64,000 bases of DNA. Source: Streptococcus oralis subsp. dentisani. GTDB taxonomy: Bacteria; Bacillota; Bacilli; Lactobacillales; Streptococcaceae. Made by a program: the position numbers and the translations under genes. Positions 46,933 to 56,047 of the stretch are shown one piece after another. The notes under the pieces were generated by a model. It was not told where the DNA came from. It searched no databases and saw only the letters and a program-made list of their open reading frames with translations. Within the stretch, counting starts at the first letter, position 1; each line of letters opens with the position of its first letter. The stretch spans positions 1,853,001-1,917,000 of the forward strand of contig NZ_CP034442.1 in assembly GCF_007475365.1 (NCBI RefSeq), given 5' to 3'.

Positions 46933-46965
46933 AAAAAGCAACAACTATTTCAGTTGTTGCTTTTT
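46933..46965. terminator. Bidirectional terminator between the DUF389 gene and thrS
   Basis: A 14-base perfect stem: AAAAAGCAACAACT (46933-46946) and AGTTGTTGCTTTTT (46952-46965), loop ATTTC. It serves the convergent genes on both sides. Confidence 0.9.
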
Positions 46966-47053
46966 AGGTAGCTGGGATTTTATCTCAGGTTTTATCTCTT
47001 ATGATAAAATTCGAATAGGGATTGCTAAATTATTGGTCAGTAAAATTTGAGAA

Positions 47054-49009
47054 TTATATAATATCGAATTTCTCAACGCGTGATTTGTTGGCAATATCAG
47101 CTAGGATTGCTTGAACAAAGTCATCAACTAAGACAGTTTGTGTTTCTTTTTGACCATAGCGACGAACGTTGACAGTTCCGTCTTCCATTTCCTTGTCCCC
47201 AACGATCAATTGGTACGGGATCTTGCTGGTTTGTGAAGCACGGATCTTGAACTGCATTTTTTCATTACGTTCATCCACATCAGCACGGATACCACGGTCA
47301 CGGAGTTTCTTAGCCACTTCCCAAGCGTAGTCCACGTGTTTTTCGTTAGATACTGGGATGAGGGTTACTTGGTGTGGTGCCAGCCATGTTGGGAAGGCAC
47401 CCTTGTAGTTTTCAATCAAGATAGCTGTGAAGCGTTCCATGGTTGAGATAACTCCACGGTGGATCATAACTGGACGGTGCTCTTCGCCATCAGCTCCGAT
47501 ATATTTAAGGTCGAAGCGTTCTGGAAGCAAGAAGTCAAGCTGGATAGTTGAAAGGGTTTCTTCTTTTCCAAGGGCTGTCTTAACTTGAATATCCAATTTT
47601 GGTCCGTAGAAGGCTGCTTCACCTTCGGCTTCAAAGTAGTCCACACCCATTTCATCAAGGGCGGCACGAAGCATGGTTTGGGCATTCTCCCACATCTCAT
47701 CGTTATCAAAGTACTTGTGAGTATCTTGAGGGTCGCGAAGAGAGAGACGGAAGCGGTATTCAGTCAAGTTGAAGTCTTCATAAACATCGATAATCAACTG
47801 AAGGGCGCGTTGGAATTCTTCTTGGATTTGTTCTGGAGTAACAAAGAGGTGACCGTCGTTAAGAGACATTTCACGTACACGTTGAAGACCAGTAAGGGCA
47901 CCAGATTTTTCATAACGGTGCATCATACCGATTTCAGCGATACGGATTGGCAACTCACGGTATGAGTGAACATGGTGTTTGAAGACTTGGATGTGGTGTG
48001 GGCAGTTCATTGGGCGGAGGACAAACTCTTCACCGTCTCCCATGTCCATGGTTGGGAACATATCTTCACGGTAGTGATCCCAGTGACCAGAAGTCTTGTA
48101 AAGCTCTACAGAGGCAAGTGGTGGAGTGTAAACGTGTTGGTAGCCTGCAGCTATTTCCTTATCGACAATGTAGCGTTCCAATTCACGACGGATTGTCGCA
48201 CCATTTGGCAACCAGAATGGCAAACCTTGTCCAACTTCTTGAGAAATCATGAAGAGGTCAAGCTCTTTACCAAGTTTACGGTGGTCACGTTCTTTGGCCT
48301 CTTCACGCATTTGAAGGTAGTTCTTCAAGTCTTTCTTGTCAAACCAAGCTGTACCGTAGATCCGTTGCATCATGGCATTGTCGCTATTTCCACGCCAGTA
48401 AGCACCAGCTACATGGAGAAGGTGGAAGATTTGGATGCGACCTGTTGACGGAACGTGTGGGCCACGGCAAAGGTCCACGTATTCGCCTTGACGGTAGATA
48501 GTTAAACCGCCTTCGTCTTCAGAGTGTTCTTCAATCAATTCCAACTTGTAAGGGTCGTTCTTAAAGATTTCACGCGCCTCGTCTTTCGTCACTTCTTCAC
48601 GGATTGATGGGAAGTTTTCTTTGACGATTTTTTGCATTTCTTCTTCGATACGAGGAAGGTCTTCGTTAGAAATTTGACCAGCTTGATTATCCGTATCGTA
48701 GTAGAAACCATCCTCGATAGCTGGACCAACACCCAAGTGAATATCTGGGAAAAGGCGACGAGCTGCTTGGGCGAACAAGTGAGCCGCTGAGTGGCGCAAG
48801 ATTGGAAGGGCATCTTCGTGATCAGGTGTCACGATTTCGATGCTTCCATCTTCAGTGATAGCACGAGTCGTGTCAATGAGTTTACCGTTGAATTTACCAG
48901 CCAAGGCTTTTTTAGCTAGGGAATTGCTGATAGATTGGGCAATTTCAAAAGTTGTCACGCCAGATTCGAATTCACGAACAGCGCCATCTGGGAAAGTAAT
49001 CTTAATCAT
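47054..49009 (-). CDS. thrS: Threonyl-tRNA synthetase
   Basis: The 651-residue class II synthetase has an N-terminal TGS domain (1-62), an editing domain with [17 protein letters not shown] and the late [10 protein letters not shown], a catalytic core with [16 protein letters not shown] (zinc Cys) and [13 protein letters not shown], and a C-terminal anticodon-binding domain. AAGGAG precedes the ATG. Second gene of an operon controlled by the threonine T-box at 49660-49875. Confidence 0.96.
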   Translation of the reverse strand: MIKITFPDGAVREFESGVTTFEIAQSISNSLAKKALAGKFNGKLIDTTRAITEDGSIEIVTPDHEDALPILRHSAAHLFAQAARRLFPDIHLGVGPAIEDGFYYDTDNQAGQISNEDLPRIEEEMQKIVKENFPSIREEVTKDEAREIFKNDPYKLELIEEHSEDEGGLTIYRQGEYVDLCRGPHVPSTGRIQIFHLLHVAGAYWRGNSDNAMMQRIYGTAWFDKKDLKNYLQMREEAKERDHRKLGKELDLFMISQEVGQGLPFWLPNGATIRRELERYIVDKEIAAGYQHVYTPPLASVELYKTSGHWDHYREDMFPTMDMGDGEEFVLRPMNCPHHIQVFKHHVHSYRELPIRIAEIGMMHRYEKSGALTGLQRVREMSLNDGHLFVTPEQIQEEFQRALQLIIDVYEDFNLTEYRFRLSLRDPQDTHKYFDNDEMWENAQTMLRAALDEMGVDYFEAEGEAAFYGPKLDIQVKTALGKEETLSTIQLDFLLPERFDLKYIGADGEEHRPVMIHRGVISTMERFTAILIENYKGAFPTWLAPHQVTLIPVSNEKHVDYAWEVAKKLRDRGIRADVDERNEKMQFKIRASQTSKIPYQLIVGDKEMEDGTVNVRRYGQKETQTVLVDDFVQAILADIANKSRVEKFDII

Positions 49010-49019
49010 GGTTTTCTCC

Positions 49020-49646
49020 TTAAATATTTATTCTATTTTTGTTGGACAATTTTAAGAGCCGAGCAACTTCTTCCGCATTCTGATTCTCTGATTGACTACC
49101 ATCTGTTACGAGACTAGAATAACCTAATTTCATCGCTTCCTTACGCACCATTTGGGCAAAAAGAATATCTCGCTGCATCCAGTTTTCAAAAGCTTGCTCA
49201 GGGTTGGTTGTACCCTCTAAGACATAAGGAACCCATTCTCTCTGTCTATAATGCTTTTTCTGAAAATCAGCTGTCGGAGTCAAGCATAGATAGGAAGATG
49301 CTGGGCATTCAAGCCCCTTTACCAAGTGAGGCAAAAGTCCTGCCCCCTCCACCAAGAGGGGTCTATCTTGATTTTTTATCAAGTAAGATTTCACATAAGG
49401 AAAAATCTCTTCATAAAAGCGCCATTCTTCATCTGCCATCTCTTCTGGACTTCTCATCCAGATTTGTTCTGGACTTCTGTCCTGTCTCAGAAGGCAAATC
49501 GGCTGTGAGTCTGCACTTGCTTGACTCATCATCTCTTCTACCAAATCATCCAGTTTGATATGAAGTAGTTGATACTGTCTAGCAAGAAGTGAGGCAATTG
49601 TTGATTTTCCACTACAAGGCGATCCGCCAATCATATAAAGCATCAT
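49020..49646 (-). CDS. P-loop kinase-like protein co-transcribed with thrS
   Basis: A 208-residue protein beginning [22 protein letters not shown], with Walker A GSPCSGKS (about 8-15), the acceptor region KLDDLVEEM and a basic lid [11 protein letters not shown]. Shape and size resemble nucleoside or small-molecule kinases; the substrate is unknown. ATG 49646 is taken because AAGGAGG lies just upstream; the frame stays open to 49727 but that part is T-box RNA. It sits ten bases before thrS, so it answers to the same threonine signal. Confidence 0.8.
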   Translation of the reverse strand: MMLYMIGGSPCSGKSTIASLLARQYQLLHIKLDDLVEEMMSQASADSQPICLLRQDRSPEQIWMRSPEEMADEEWRFYEEIFPYVKSYLIKNQDRPLLVEGAGLLPHLVKGLECPASSYLCLTPTADFQKKHYRQREWVPYVLEGTTNPEQAFENWMQRDILFAQMVRKEAMKLGYSSLVTDGSQSENQNAEEVARLLKLSNKNRINI

Positions 49647-49659
49647 TCTTCCTCCTTCT

Positions 49660-49875
49660 GACAAAATAAAAACGACATCCTCGAAAGGACGTCGCAACGT
49701 GGTTCCACCTTCATTTATGTTCCTCAAAAAAGAGGGACACCTCTGATTGGCTTTAACGTAGCCACCGTTTTATGTTTTCATAAAAGCCAGTAGAGTAGTA
49801 TCAGTTTAGGCTTTCTATGCGTTTCCAGCAACCACGCACTCTCTAGTAGAAAGGGACTAAGTGACTTGTCTCTAT
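49660..49875 (-). promoter_or_regulatory. T-box riboswitch (threonine type) of the kinase-thrS operon
   Basis: On minus: AGAGAGTGCGTGG and GCTGGAAACGCAT (stem I start, about 49826-49853), specifier region with ACTACT (49794-49799; ACT is a threonine codon), the T-box AAGGTGGAACCACGTT (49696-49711), and a terminator stem CGACGTCC/GGATGTCG (49673-49694) with a TTTTTATTTTG tail. Uncharged tRNA-Thr would favour the antiterminator. The specifier choice is inference from the downstream gene. Confidence 0.9.
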
Positions 49876-49880
49876 GCATT

Positions 49881-49908
49881 ATTATAGCATGATTGCGAGA
49901 TTTTTCAA
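49881..49908 (-). promoter_or_regulatory. Promoter of the T-box leader
   Basis: On minus: -35 TTGAAA (49903-49908), 16-base spacer, -10 TATAAT (49881-49886) preceded by TGC. The -35 overlaps the stop codon of the next gene (49905-49907). Confidence 0.8.
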
Positions 49909-50279
49909 GGATTTTGTGAAAGTTTTTTATTTTTCCCTTGCTGGAGCATATATTTAATACCGGAACCTGAAGCCATACCAAGTAGGGCAAAGAGTTCATA
50001 AGCTAGGAAATAAACGAGAATGAATTCATTGAAAGTGATGATGGTAAAGCAATAGAGAAGAGCAATACCGAGCAGCCACCACAGTGAGAATTGGAAACGG
50101 TAGCTATAAAGAAGGGATACGATGAAGGTTGCCAAAGGTGAAAAGAGGATGATGTTATAAATGTAAAGTCCTTTCAGCGTATAAGGGTCAGAAATCAGCA
50201 GTAACAGCAACTCATAGAGAGGCCAGTAAAAGAAGAATATGACAAGGTAGTATGGGATATACTTAAGGTAGTTCCGCAT
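49905..50279 (-). CDS. Small four-helix membrane protein, unknown function
   Basis: A 124-residue protein with four membrane segments (about 10-32, 38-60, 66-84, 86-106) and a basic tail YMLQQGKNKKLSQNP. Not recognised. Rich in aromatic residues in the first helix. Its stop lies within the promoter of the thrS leader, so it may be transcribed through into it. No ribosome site of strength is visible before ATG 50279 (GGAGGA lies about 10 bases away). Confidence 0.65.
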   Translation of the reverse strand: MRNYLKYIPYYLVIFFFYWPLYELLLLLISDPYTLKGLYIYNIILFSPLATFIVSLLYSYRFQFSLWWLLGIALLYCFTIITFNEFILVYFLAYELFALLGMASGSGIKYMLQQGKNKKLSQNP

Positions 50280-50431
50280 GGCAATAGTCCTCCAATCTGC
50301 AAAAATTGAGAGAGGTTGAATACCATATAATCCTAAATGAAGGGGAGCTCTCTACCTATATTATAGCACGATTTGGAAGCTCTTACAAGTTGATCAGGTA
50401 AGTAGTGATAGTGATTTTTTGCAGTGTTTTC

Positions 50432-50440
50432 TGCTATAAT
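50432..50440 (+). promoter_or_regulatory. Extended -10 of the phosphoesterase gene
   Basis: TGCTATAAT. It lies inside the longest open frame (from 50405), so the real start is downstream at 50477. Confidence 0.65.
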
Positions 50441-50476
50441 ACTAACAGAAGAAGTAAGAGGAAAAGAGGAGAAAGA

Positions 50477-51319
50477 ATGACTAAAATAGCAGTTCTTTCA
50501 GATATACATGGAAATATGACAGCTCTGGAAGCCGTACTGGCTGATGCAAGAGCGGCAGAGGTAGAAGAGTATTGGCTTTTGGGAGATATTCTCATGCCTG
50601 GAACAGGACGTAGAAGGATATTGGATCTCTTAGCTAGCTTGCCCATCACTGCAAGAGTGCTGGGAAATTGGGAGAATAGTCTCTGGCGTGGTTTGCATCG
50701 CAAGCTAGATCCAACAAAAGCTAGTCATCGCTATCTCCTACGCCAATGCCAGTATATCTTAGAAGAGATTAGCCCTGAAGAAATCGAAGACCTCCACAAT
50801 CAACCTATGCAAGTTCATCGTCAGTTTGGTGATTTGACAGTAGGAATCACTCACCATCTTCCTGATAAAAACTGGGGTAGAGAGTTGATTCATACGGGAA
50901 AACAAGAAGATTTTGATAGATTGGTGACGGAGCCACATGCTTCTATCGCAGTGTATGGCCATATTCACCAACAGTTTCTTCGTTACGGAAGTGACGGACA
51001 GTTGATTCTTAATCCAGGATCGATTGGGCAACCCTTCTTTTTAGATGCGAAGTTGCGTAAGGACCTGCGAGCTCAATATATGATTTTAGAGTTTGATGAG
51101 GCAGGTTTGTCTGATGTTGATTTTCGTCGAGTGGATTATGATGTAGAAGCCGAATTGCAGTTGGCTAAGGATTTAAAACTCCCCTATTTCCAGATTTACT
51201 ATGAAAGTTTGATAAATGGAATTCACCATACTCATAATCAGGAACTTCTGTATGAAATTGCTCAAGAACAGGGGCATGATGCCGAGTTGGATGCATGGCT
51301 AGATAGTGGTAATAATTGA
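50477..51319 (+). CDS. Calcineurin-like metallophosphoesterase
   Basis: A 280-residue protein with the dimetal motifs in order: LSDIHGN (about 7-13), LGDIL, LGNWE, THH and YGHIHQQF. Members hydrolyse phosphodiesters or monoesters; the substrate is unknown. ATG 50477 is preferred (AGAGGAG upstream, after the -10). It appears to be followed directly by the promoter of the Rrf2 gene, which overlaps its stop codon. Confidence 0.88.
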   Translation: MTKIAVLSDIHGNMTALEAVLADARAAEVEEYWLLGDILMPGTGRRRILDLLASLPITARVLGNWENSLWRGLHRKLDPTKASHRYLLRQCQYILEEISPEEIEDLHNQPMQVHRQFGDLTVGITHHLPDKNWGRELIHTGKQEDFDRLVTEPHASIAVYGHIHQQFLRYGSDGQLILNPGSIGQPFFLDAKLRKDLRAQYMILEFDEAGLSDVDFRRVDYDVEAELQLAKDLKLPYFQIYYESLINGIHHTHNQELLYEIAQEQGHDAELDAWLDSGNN

Positions 51320-51343
51320 CATTACAACGTAAAAGGGTATAAT
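51316..51343 (+). promoter_or_regulatory. Promoter of the Rrf2-type regulator
   Basis: -35 TTGACA (51316-51321), 16-base spacer, -10 TATAAT (51338-51343). Confidence 0.8.
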
Positions 51344-51375
51344 AAGTATCAGATAGGATGTGAAAGGAGAAAAAG

Positions 51376-51813
51376 ATGCAAATTTCAAGCCGATTTACCA
51401 TTGCGACCCATATGCTAATTATCATTGCTATCAAGGGCCGGGAAAGCAAGGTGACCAGTGATTTTCTCGCAGCCAGTGTTGGGATCAATCCGGTCATTAT
51501 TCGCAAAACCTTGTCCCAACTCAAAAAAGCTGAACTGATATCAGTTGCGCGTGGGACGGGCGGTACCGAGATTATCAAAGACCTCCAAGATATCAGCCTT
51601 TTTGATGTTTATCAGGCTGTTGAATGTTTAGGAAAATCTGGTAAACTCTTTAGTTTCCATGATAATCCCAACCCTAACTGTCCAGTAGGGGCCAATATCC
51701 ATGAAGTTTTGGATCAAAAACTACTAGATATCCAAGAGGCGATGGAAAACCAACTTCGTCAGACGAGTCTGGCTCAGGTTGTGGCAGATGCAGAAGCAAG
51801 AATAGTAAAATAA
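51376..51813 (+). CDS. Rrf2-family transcription regulator
   Basis: A 145-residue protein with the Rrf2 winged helix: SSRFTIATHMLIIIAIKGRESKVTSDFLAASVGINPVIIRKTLSQL (in parts) and GTGGTEI. Only one cysteine (NPNPNCPVG, about 101) is left of the three iron-sulphur ligands of classical IscR, so it is more like the YwnA/CymR-type redox or thiol sensors. Next to a palindrome in the promoter of the following gene, which it may regulate. Confidence 0.85.
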   Translation: MQISSRFTIATHMLIIIAIKGRESKVTSDFLAASVGINPVIIRKTLSQLKKAELISVARGTGGTEIIKDLQDISLFDVYQAVECLGKSGKLFSFHDNPNPNCPVGANIHEVLDQKLLDIQEAMENQLRQTSLAQVVADAEARIVK

Positions 51814-51834
51814 GAGGGCTAGGCTCCTCTTTTT
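51813..51834 (+). terminator. Short terminator after the Rrf2 gene
   Basis: AGAGG (51813-51817) and CCTCT (51826-51830) then TTTTTC; the stem is short. Confidence 0.55.
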
Positions 51835-51840
51835 CTATTA

Positions 51841-51858
51841 CCATAATTATGGTACAAT
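51841..51858 (+). promoter_or_regulatory. Palindrome and -10 box of the YdcF-like gene
   Basis: CCATAATTATGG (51841-51852) is a perfect 12-base palindrome running straight into -10 TACAAT (51853-51858, with TGG before it). A repressor bound there would cover the promoter. Confidence 0.6.
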
Positions 51859-51880
51859 GTAGTCATCAAAGGAGGAGACT

Positions 51881-52903
51881 ATGTACTTTATCACAGGATT
51901 TTTTGTCCTACTTTTTCTCGTTTCGTTTTTAAGGGACAATCGTAGTCTCTGGAATCCAGCTCTTTTGCTTTTATCTCTGCTCTTTTCTTACCTGTCTATT
52001 GCCAATCTTTTTTATGAAGCTGGGCAGGAAGAAGTGCACATGGTTTTCTTTGCAGGGATTTTTCTCCTGCTACCTCTTTTAGTTTTTCTAAGTGGCTTTT
52101 TCCTGATTTATAATGGATTTGTGTTATTGAAAAAAGAAGGAAAATCCAAGGCAAATTATTTGTCTCTAGGATTAGGCTGCGTGATTCTATTCTTTTTTGT
52201 GATCATGGCGATTCGAGTGAGCGATACCAAGGGCTTGTTTTACACCAATCATCTAGCGAATATTTTCTTTTTCTTTCTGATCTATTCGTATTTGATTTTT
52301 GGTTTTGCCTTTGCAGGATTTCTGCTTTATTCTATTCTGTATCTTTTTATTCCTAAGAAAAAACATTATGATTTTATTATCATTCACGGAGCAGGTTTGT
52401 TGAATGGAGAAAAAGTGACTCCCTTACTGAAGAGTCGCATTGATAAGGCAGTAGAAGCTTATCACCAGTCTCTCAATCCCAATGTTAAAATCATCGCAAG
52501 TGGTGGTCGAGGTGGGGATGAGAAGATTTCCGAAGCTCAGGCAATTTGTAATTATTTGCTGGAAGAGACGGATGTTCCGAGAGAAGCAATTCTCCTAGAG
52601 GAAGACTCAACGACAACCTATGAGAATCTTCTCTTCTCAAAAGAAATGGGAGAGAGGCTGGTGACCAGTCCACGTTTTCTCTTTGTGACCAATGATTACC
52701 ATGTTTTTCGTACCAGTACCTATGCTCGCCGTATTGGGATGAAGGGAGATGGTCTTGGTTGCCGTACAGCCGCCTACTATATCCCATCGGCCTTTATCAG
52801 AGAATATATTGCCCTATGTGTGAAGATAAAATGGATTTTTATCGCCTTTTATGTTTTGTTGATTTTAGCTCTGATTTTCTCTTATAGGGGTATTTTATGG
52901 TAA
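51881..52903 (+). CDS. YdcF/DUF218 membrane protein
   Basis: A 340-residue protein: several hydrophobic segments in the first 165 residues, then the DUF218 domain with FIIIHGAGLLNGEKVTPLLKSRID (in parts), IIASGGRGGDEKISEAQ, LEEDSTTTYENLLFS and FVTNDYHVFRTS. A last hydrophobic helix closes it. DUF218 proteins resemble SanA/YdcF of envelope biogenesis, with unknown chemistry. AAAGGAGGAG precedes the ATG. Confidence 0.85.
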   Translation: MYFITGFFVLLFLVSFLRDNRSLWNPALLLLSLLFSYLSIANLFYEAGQEEVHMVFFAGIFLLLPLLVFLSGFFLIYNGFVLLKKEGKSKANYLSLGLGCVILFFFVIMAIRVSDTKGLFYTNHLANIFFFFLIYSYLIFGFAFAGFLLYSILYLFIPKKKHYDFIIIHGAGLLNGEKVTPLLKSRIDKAVEAYHQSLNPNVKIIASGGRGGDEKISEAQAICNYLLEETDVPREAILLEEDSTTTYENLLFSKEMGERLVTSPRFLFVTNDYHVFRTSTYARRIGMKGDGLGCRTAAYYIPSAFIREYIALCVKIKWIFIAFYVLLILALIFSYRGILW

Positions 52904-52910
52904 TATATGA

Positions 52911-52936
52911 AAAAAATCTCCGTTAGGAGATTTTTT
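52911..52936. terminator. Terminator after the YdcF-like gene
   Basis: AAAAAATCTCC (52911-52921), GTTA loop, GGAGATTTTTT (52926-52936); works both ways. Confidence 0.88.
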
Positions 52937-52971
52937 GTAAAATTCATGTAGTCATTATTATTCAATTTTGC

Positions 52972-53754
52972 TTATGGCAAAATGGCTTTTAGTTCCTTCA
53001 GGATAGTTTGCAAGGTTACGATCGCTTGTTCTCCTTGTTGTGGTTGATAGAGTAGTTGGAAATACTTGCGAATAGTTTCTTCAAATTGTTTAGGGAGGAG
53101 AGTACAATTGGTCTTTGCGTACTCCAACATTCGTTTTTCACCAGGATGGGTTTGCTCATTGAGCGCAAATAACAAGTCAAAGTAGGAAGCAAAAAATTCA
53201 CTTGTACGATGATTCATGCTGAGAAGATCTTGACGTTTGATAGCTTTTTCTATTTGGTGAGAGAAGGCAGGCATGGCTTGTTCTAGCAAAAGGAGTTGCC
53301 TTTCAATGATATGCTTTTTGAGTTCCTGTGGATAGGGAATCTGGTAGGCTCTTTGGAGCGAAGCATAGCGTCCATTCGGATCGTATAGGATTTTGCTATG
53401 GAGTAGATTGTGCCACATACAGGTTGTATAAGCGTTTTGGGCTTGATGCTGAAAAACAGTTGAGTTTAGTTCTTGTTCAAACGACTCCAGCGAACGATAA
53501 ATCAACTCGATTTCGATACCGTTGTTTAGTACACAGTCGTCCTCTAACTCCCAAAACTGGTTTCCAATTTCCATATAAGAACAGTACTTACTCAGAATGT
53601 TTTGGCGAATCGTCTCATCTATAGGAGAGTTGAGATATGTATAGACATCATAGTCAGAATTTTGATCGTAGTCTTGTCCTGCACGTGAACCACCAAGAGC
53701 GATAGCTTCTACTTGCTCCAATTGAGAGAATTCTTTATAAAGTTCTTGGATCAT
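52972..53754 (-). CDS. Nucleotidyltransferase-like protein (DUF4037 type)
   Basis: A 260-residue protein with the nucleotidyltransferase signature GGSRAGQDYDQNSDYDVYTY (about 21-40; catalytic Asp pair in SDYD) and a third acid in IEIELIYR. The helical C-terminal half is as in DUF4037 and aminoglycoside adenylyltransferase-like families. It could modify a drug, a tRNA or another small molecule; there is no evidence which. Single gene on minus with AAGGAGA before the ATG. Confidence 0.8.
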   Translation of the reverse strand: MIQELYKEFSQLEQVEAIALGGSRAGQDYDQNSDYDVYTYLNSPIDETIRQNILSKYCSYMEIGNQFWELEDDCVLNNGIEIELIYRSLESFEQELNSTVFQHQAQNAYTTCMWHNLLHSKILYDPNGRYASLQRAYQIPYPQELKKHIIERQLLLLEQAMPAFSHQIEKAIKRQDLLSMNHRTSEFFASYFDLLFALNEQTHPGEKRMLEYAKTNCTLLPKQFEETIRKYFQLLYQPQQGEQAIVTLQTILKELKAILP

Positions 53755-53849
53755 GATTTTTCTCCTTGCTTTATGGTTTTAAAGTCATTTTATCAAAAAG
53801 TAAAACGTTTGCATAGTATTAAGTTGTTGCTTTTTCATTTATAACAAAA

Positions 53850-53878
53850 AATGTGAACTCTTGTTTTGAGTTCACATT
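53850..53878. terminator. Bidirectional terminator after the amino-acid ABC operon
   Basis: AATGTGAACTC (53850-53860) and GAGTTCACATT (53868-53878), perfect 11-base stem, seven-base loop, T runs on both sides. Confidence 0.9.
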
Positions 53879-53883
53879 CTTTT

Positions 53884-54543
53884 TTATTCTGCAGCTTGTT
53901 GCCAACGTTTGGCTAGCATGCGAGATAGACTTGAAATTGCTAGGTTAAAGCTGAAATAGATCAAGGAAATCAGGATATAAAGACTGAAGACCTGCTCTGG
54001 CTCGAAATAGCGACCCATGAGAATTTGGCTAGCGCCAAAGAGTTCTTGTAGAGCGATAACAGAGTAGAGAAGGCTAGTATCCTTAATCACGGTCACAAAC
54101 TGAGAAATGATGGCTGGCAGCATTTTACGGATCGCTTGTGGGAGAATGATGTAGTAGAGGATTTGGGCTGAAGTGAATCCTTGCGACATTCCTGCTTCGT
54201 ACTGGCCCTTGTCCACGGCATTGAGACCACCTCGGATAATCTCAGCCAAGGCTGCTGAGGTAAAAAGGGTAAAGGCAGTAATACCTGCTGGTGTAGACTT
54301 CATCTTAAACACCAAAAAGATGGTGAAAATCCAGAGAAGGTTTGGAACGTTACGTACAAACTCGATATAAATGCTGGAGATGATCCGTAAGGTAGGATTT
54401 TTCCCATTTCTCATGACGGCTAGCACTGTCCCTATAAGGGTAGAAAGGACAATGGCAATCAGAGAAATATAGAGGGTCAAGCCGAAGCCTTTAAAGATAA
54501 AGACTAGGTTATCTGGGGTCAAAACTTCTAAAATAGATTCCAT
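53884..54543 (-). CDS. Polar amino-acid ABC permease (second)
   Basis: A 219-residue HisM-type permease with about five membrane segments and the cytoplasmic EAA loop GMSQGFTSAQILYYIILPQAIRKMLP (in parts, about 130-155). It should pair with the next permease as a heterodimer under the ATPase at 56048. Last gene of the operon, with a strong terminator six bases after the stop. Confidence 0.92.
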   Translation of the reverse strand: MESILEVLTPDNLVFIFKGFGLTLYISLIAIVLSTLIGTVLAVMRNGKNPTLRIISSIYIEFVRNVPNLLWIFTIFLVFKMKSTPAGITAFTLFTSAALAEIIRGGLNAVDKGQYEAGMSQGFTSAQILYYIILPQAIRKMLPAIISQFVTVIKDTSLLYSVIALQELFGASQILMGRYFEPEQVFSLYILISLIYFSFNLAISSLSRMLAKRWQQAAE

Positions 54544-54552
54544 AGTAACCTC

Positions 54553-55230
54553 CTAAAGTGAATAGGCTTTTTTATTGGCTTGCTCCATCTTGCGACCAAA
54601 CTGGGCGACAGGGAAGCAAAGGGCAAAGTAGAGTAGGGCAGCACCTAGAAAGGCAGGGATGTAATTTCCGTTGAGAGCTGACCAAGACTTGGTCACAAAC
54701 ATCAAGTCCACACCAGAGATGATGGCAACTGTAGAGGTGTTCTTGATAAGGTTGACGATTTGGTTGGTCAAAGGAGGGAGAATGATACGGAAGGCCTGAG
54801 GCAAGATAATCAAGCGCATGGCACTGATATAGGTAAAACCTTGCGACAAGGCAGCCTCCATCTGACCGCTAGGAATAGACTGAATCCCTGAACGAATAAC
54901 CTCAGCGATATAAGCGCCGTGATAGAGTCCCACGCAGAGAACAGCTGTCCAATAAATCGGAATCATGATGGTGTGTTCACTGATAAGAGGCAACCCATAA
55001 AAAACAATAACAAACTGCACCAAGAGGGGAGTATTTTGGTAAAATTCGACAAAGATACGAGCCAAAACACGCAAGAATGGGCGTTTACTAGTTGACATGG
55101 CCCCAAAGAAGATGCCCAAAACCATGGCGAGGATAAAGGATCCAATCGCTAGGGCAAGAGTGAAGAGGAAACCATTGAAAAATTGTCCAAAATCCTGAAA
55201 ATAGGCTGTCCAAGATGATAAATCTGTCAT
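54553..55230 (-). CDS. Polar amino-acid ABC permease (first)
   Basis: A 225-residue HisQ-type permease, five membrane segments, EAA loop ALSQGFTYISAMRLIILPQAFRI (in parts). Nine bases separate it from the second permease and 12 from the binding protein, so all four genes are one unit. The order ATPase, binding protein, permease, permease matches the pneumococcal importer at the recJ locus. Confidence 0.92.
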   Translation of the reverse strand: MTDLSSWTAYFQDFGQFFNGFLFTLALAIGSFILAMVLGIFFGAMSTSKRPFLRVLARIFVEFYQNTPLLVQFVIVFYGLPLISEHTIMIPIYWTAVLCVGLYHGAYIAEVIRSGIQSIPSGQMEAALSQGFTYISAMRLIILPQAFRIILPPLTNQIVNLIKNTSTVAIISGVDLMFVTKSWSALNGNYIPAFLGAALLYFALCFPVAQFGRKMEQANKKAYSL

Positions 55231-55242
55231 GGGGTGTCCTCC

Positions 55243-56037
55243 TTAATCTGCGATATGGCTAGATGGTTTGAGCTTGTAACGGTCATAGAGTTTCTGCAAA
55301 CTACCATCCTTGCTCCATTTAGTGACCAAGTTATCAAGATAGTCGTTTAGCTCGGTGTTTGACTTCTTGGTGACGATACCGTAGTCAGATGGCTTGAAAC
55401 TATCATCTAGTAGTACTGTCCGTTTACTGATGTAACCAGACAGGATAGAACGATCCACGGAAAAGGCGTCAATACGGTGAGCGTGAAGGGAAGTTATCAA
55501 TTCTGGGTAGGAACCAAGTTCTACGAATTTGAACTTCAGACCTTTCTTTTTACCCAGTTCGGTAATCAAGCGTTGGGTGATGGAACCTTGGGCAACTCCG
55601 ATGGTTTTGCCATTCAGGTCTTCAATGCTTTTGATATTGGCAGATTTATTGACCAAAAAGCCAGAAGCGTCCGTATAGTAGGGACTGGTGAAGTTGTAGA
55701 GTTTTTTGCGTTCTTCTGTGATGGTAAAGGTCGCGATATCCAAATCGACCTGTTCATTGTCAAGAAGTGGGCCACGGGTTTGAGCGGTAACAGGAACGTA
55801 GCGAACCTTGACCTTGAGCTCATCTGCAATCATTTTGGCCAGATCCGTTTCGATACCAGAATAAGTTCCTGTCTTGGGATCTTTGTAACCAAAATTAGGA
55901 ACGTCTTGTTTGACACCGACAACTAGTTCGCCTCTTTTTTGAATGTCTGCGACGCTGGTATCAGCCTGAACTGGTTTGGCAGCAGCAAGGCTGAAAAGGC
56001 TAATCAATAATGCTGATAAAAAGAGTTTCTTTTTCAT
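55243..56037 (-). CDS. Amino-acid ABC binding protein without lipobox
   Basis: A 264-residue family 3 solute-binding protein: signal peptide MKKKLFLSALLISLFSLAAA with a likely cleavage after VQA, then the two-lobed body (ELVVGVKQDVPNFGYKD, DIATFTITEERKK, IGVAQGSITQRL). No Cys follows the signal, so it is not a lipoprotein, odd for a Gram-positive importer. ATG 56037 follows GGAGGAG; the frame remains open to 56205 but that part lies within the ATPase gene. Confidence 0.9.
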   Translation of the reverse strand: MKKKLFLSALLISLFSLAAAKPVQADTSVADIQKRGELVVGVKQDVPNFGYKDPKTGTYSGIETDLAKMIADELKVKVRYVPVTAQTRGPLLDNEQVDLDIATFTITEERKKLYNFTSPYYTDASGFLVNKSANIKSIEDLNGKTIGVAQGSITQRLITELGKKKGLKFKFVELGSYPELITSLHAHRIDAFSVDRSILSGYISKRTVLLDDSFKPSDYGIVTKKSNTELNDYLDNLVTKWSKDGSLQKLYDRYKLKPSSHIAD

Positions 56038-56047
56038 AGGCTCCTCC

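Noticed and set aside
47966..48448. 160-codon open frame antisense to thrS (with others beside it)
   Set aside because: Shadow of a strongly biased coding strand; no start signals and no family resemblance.
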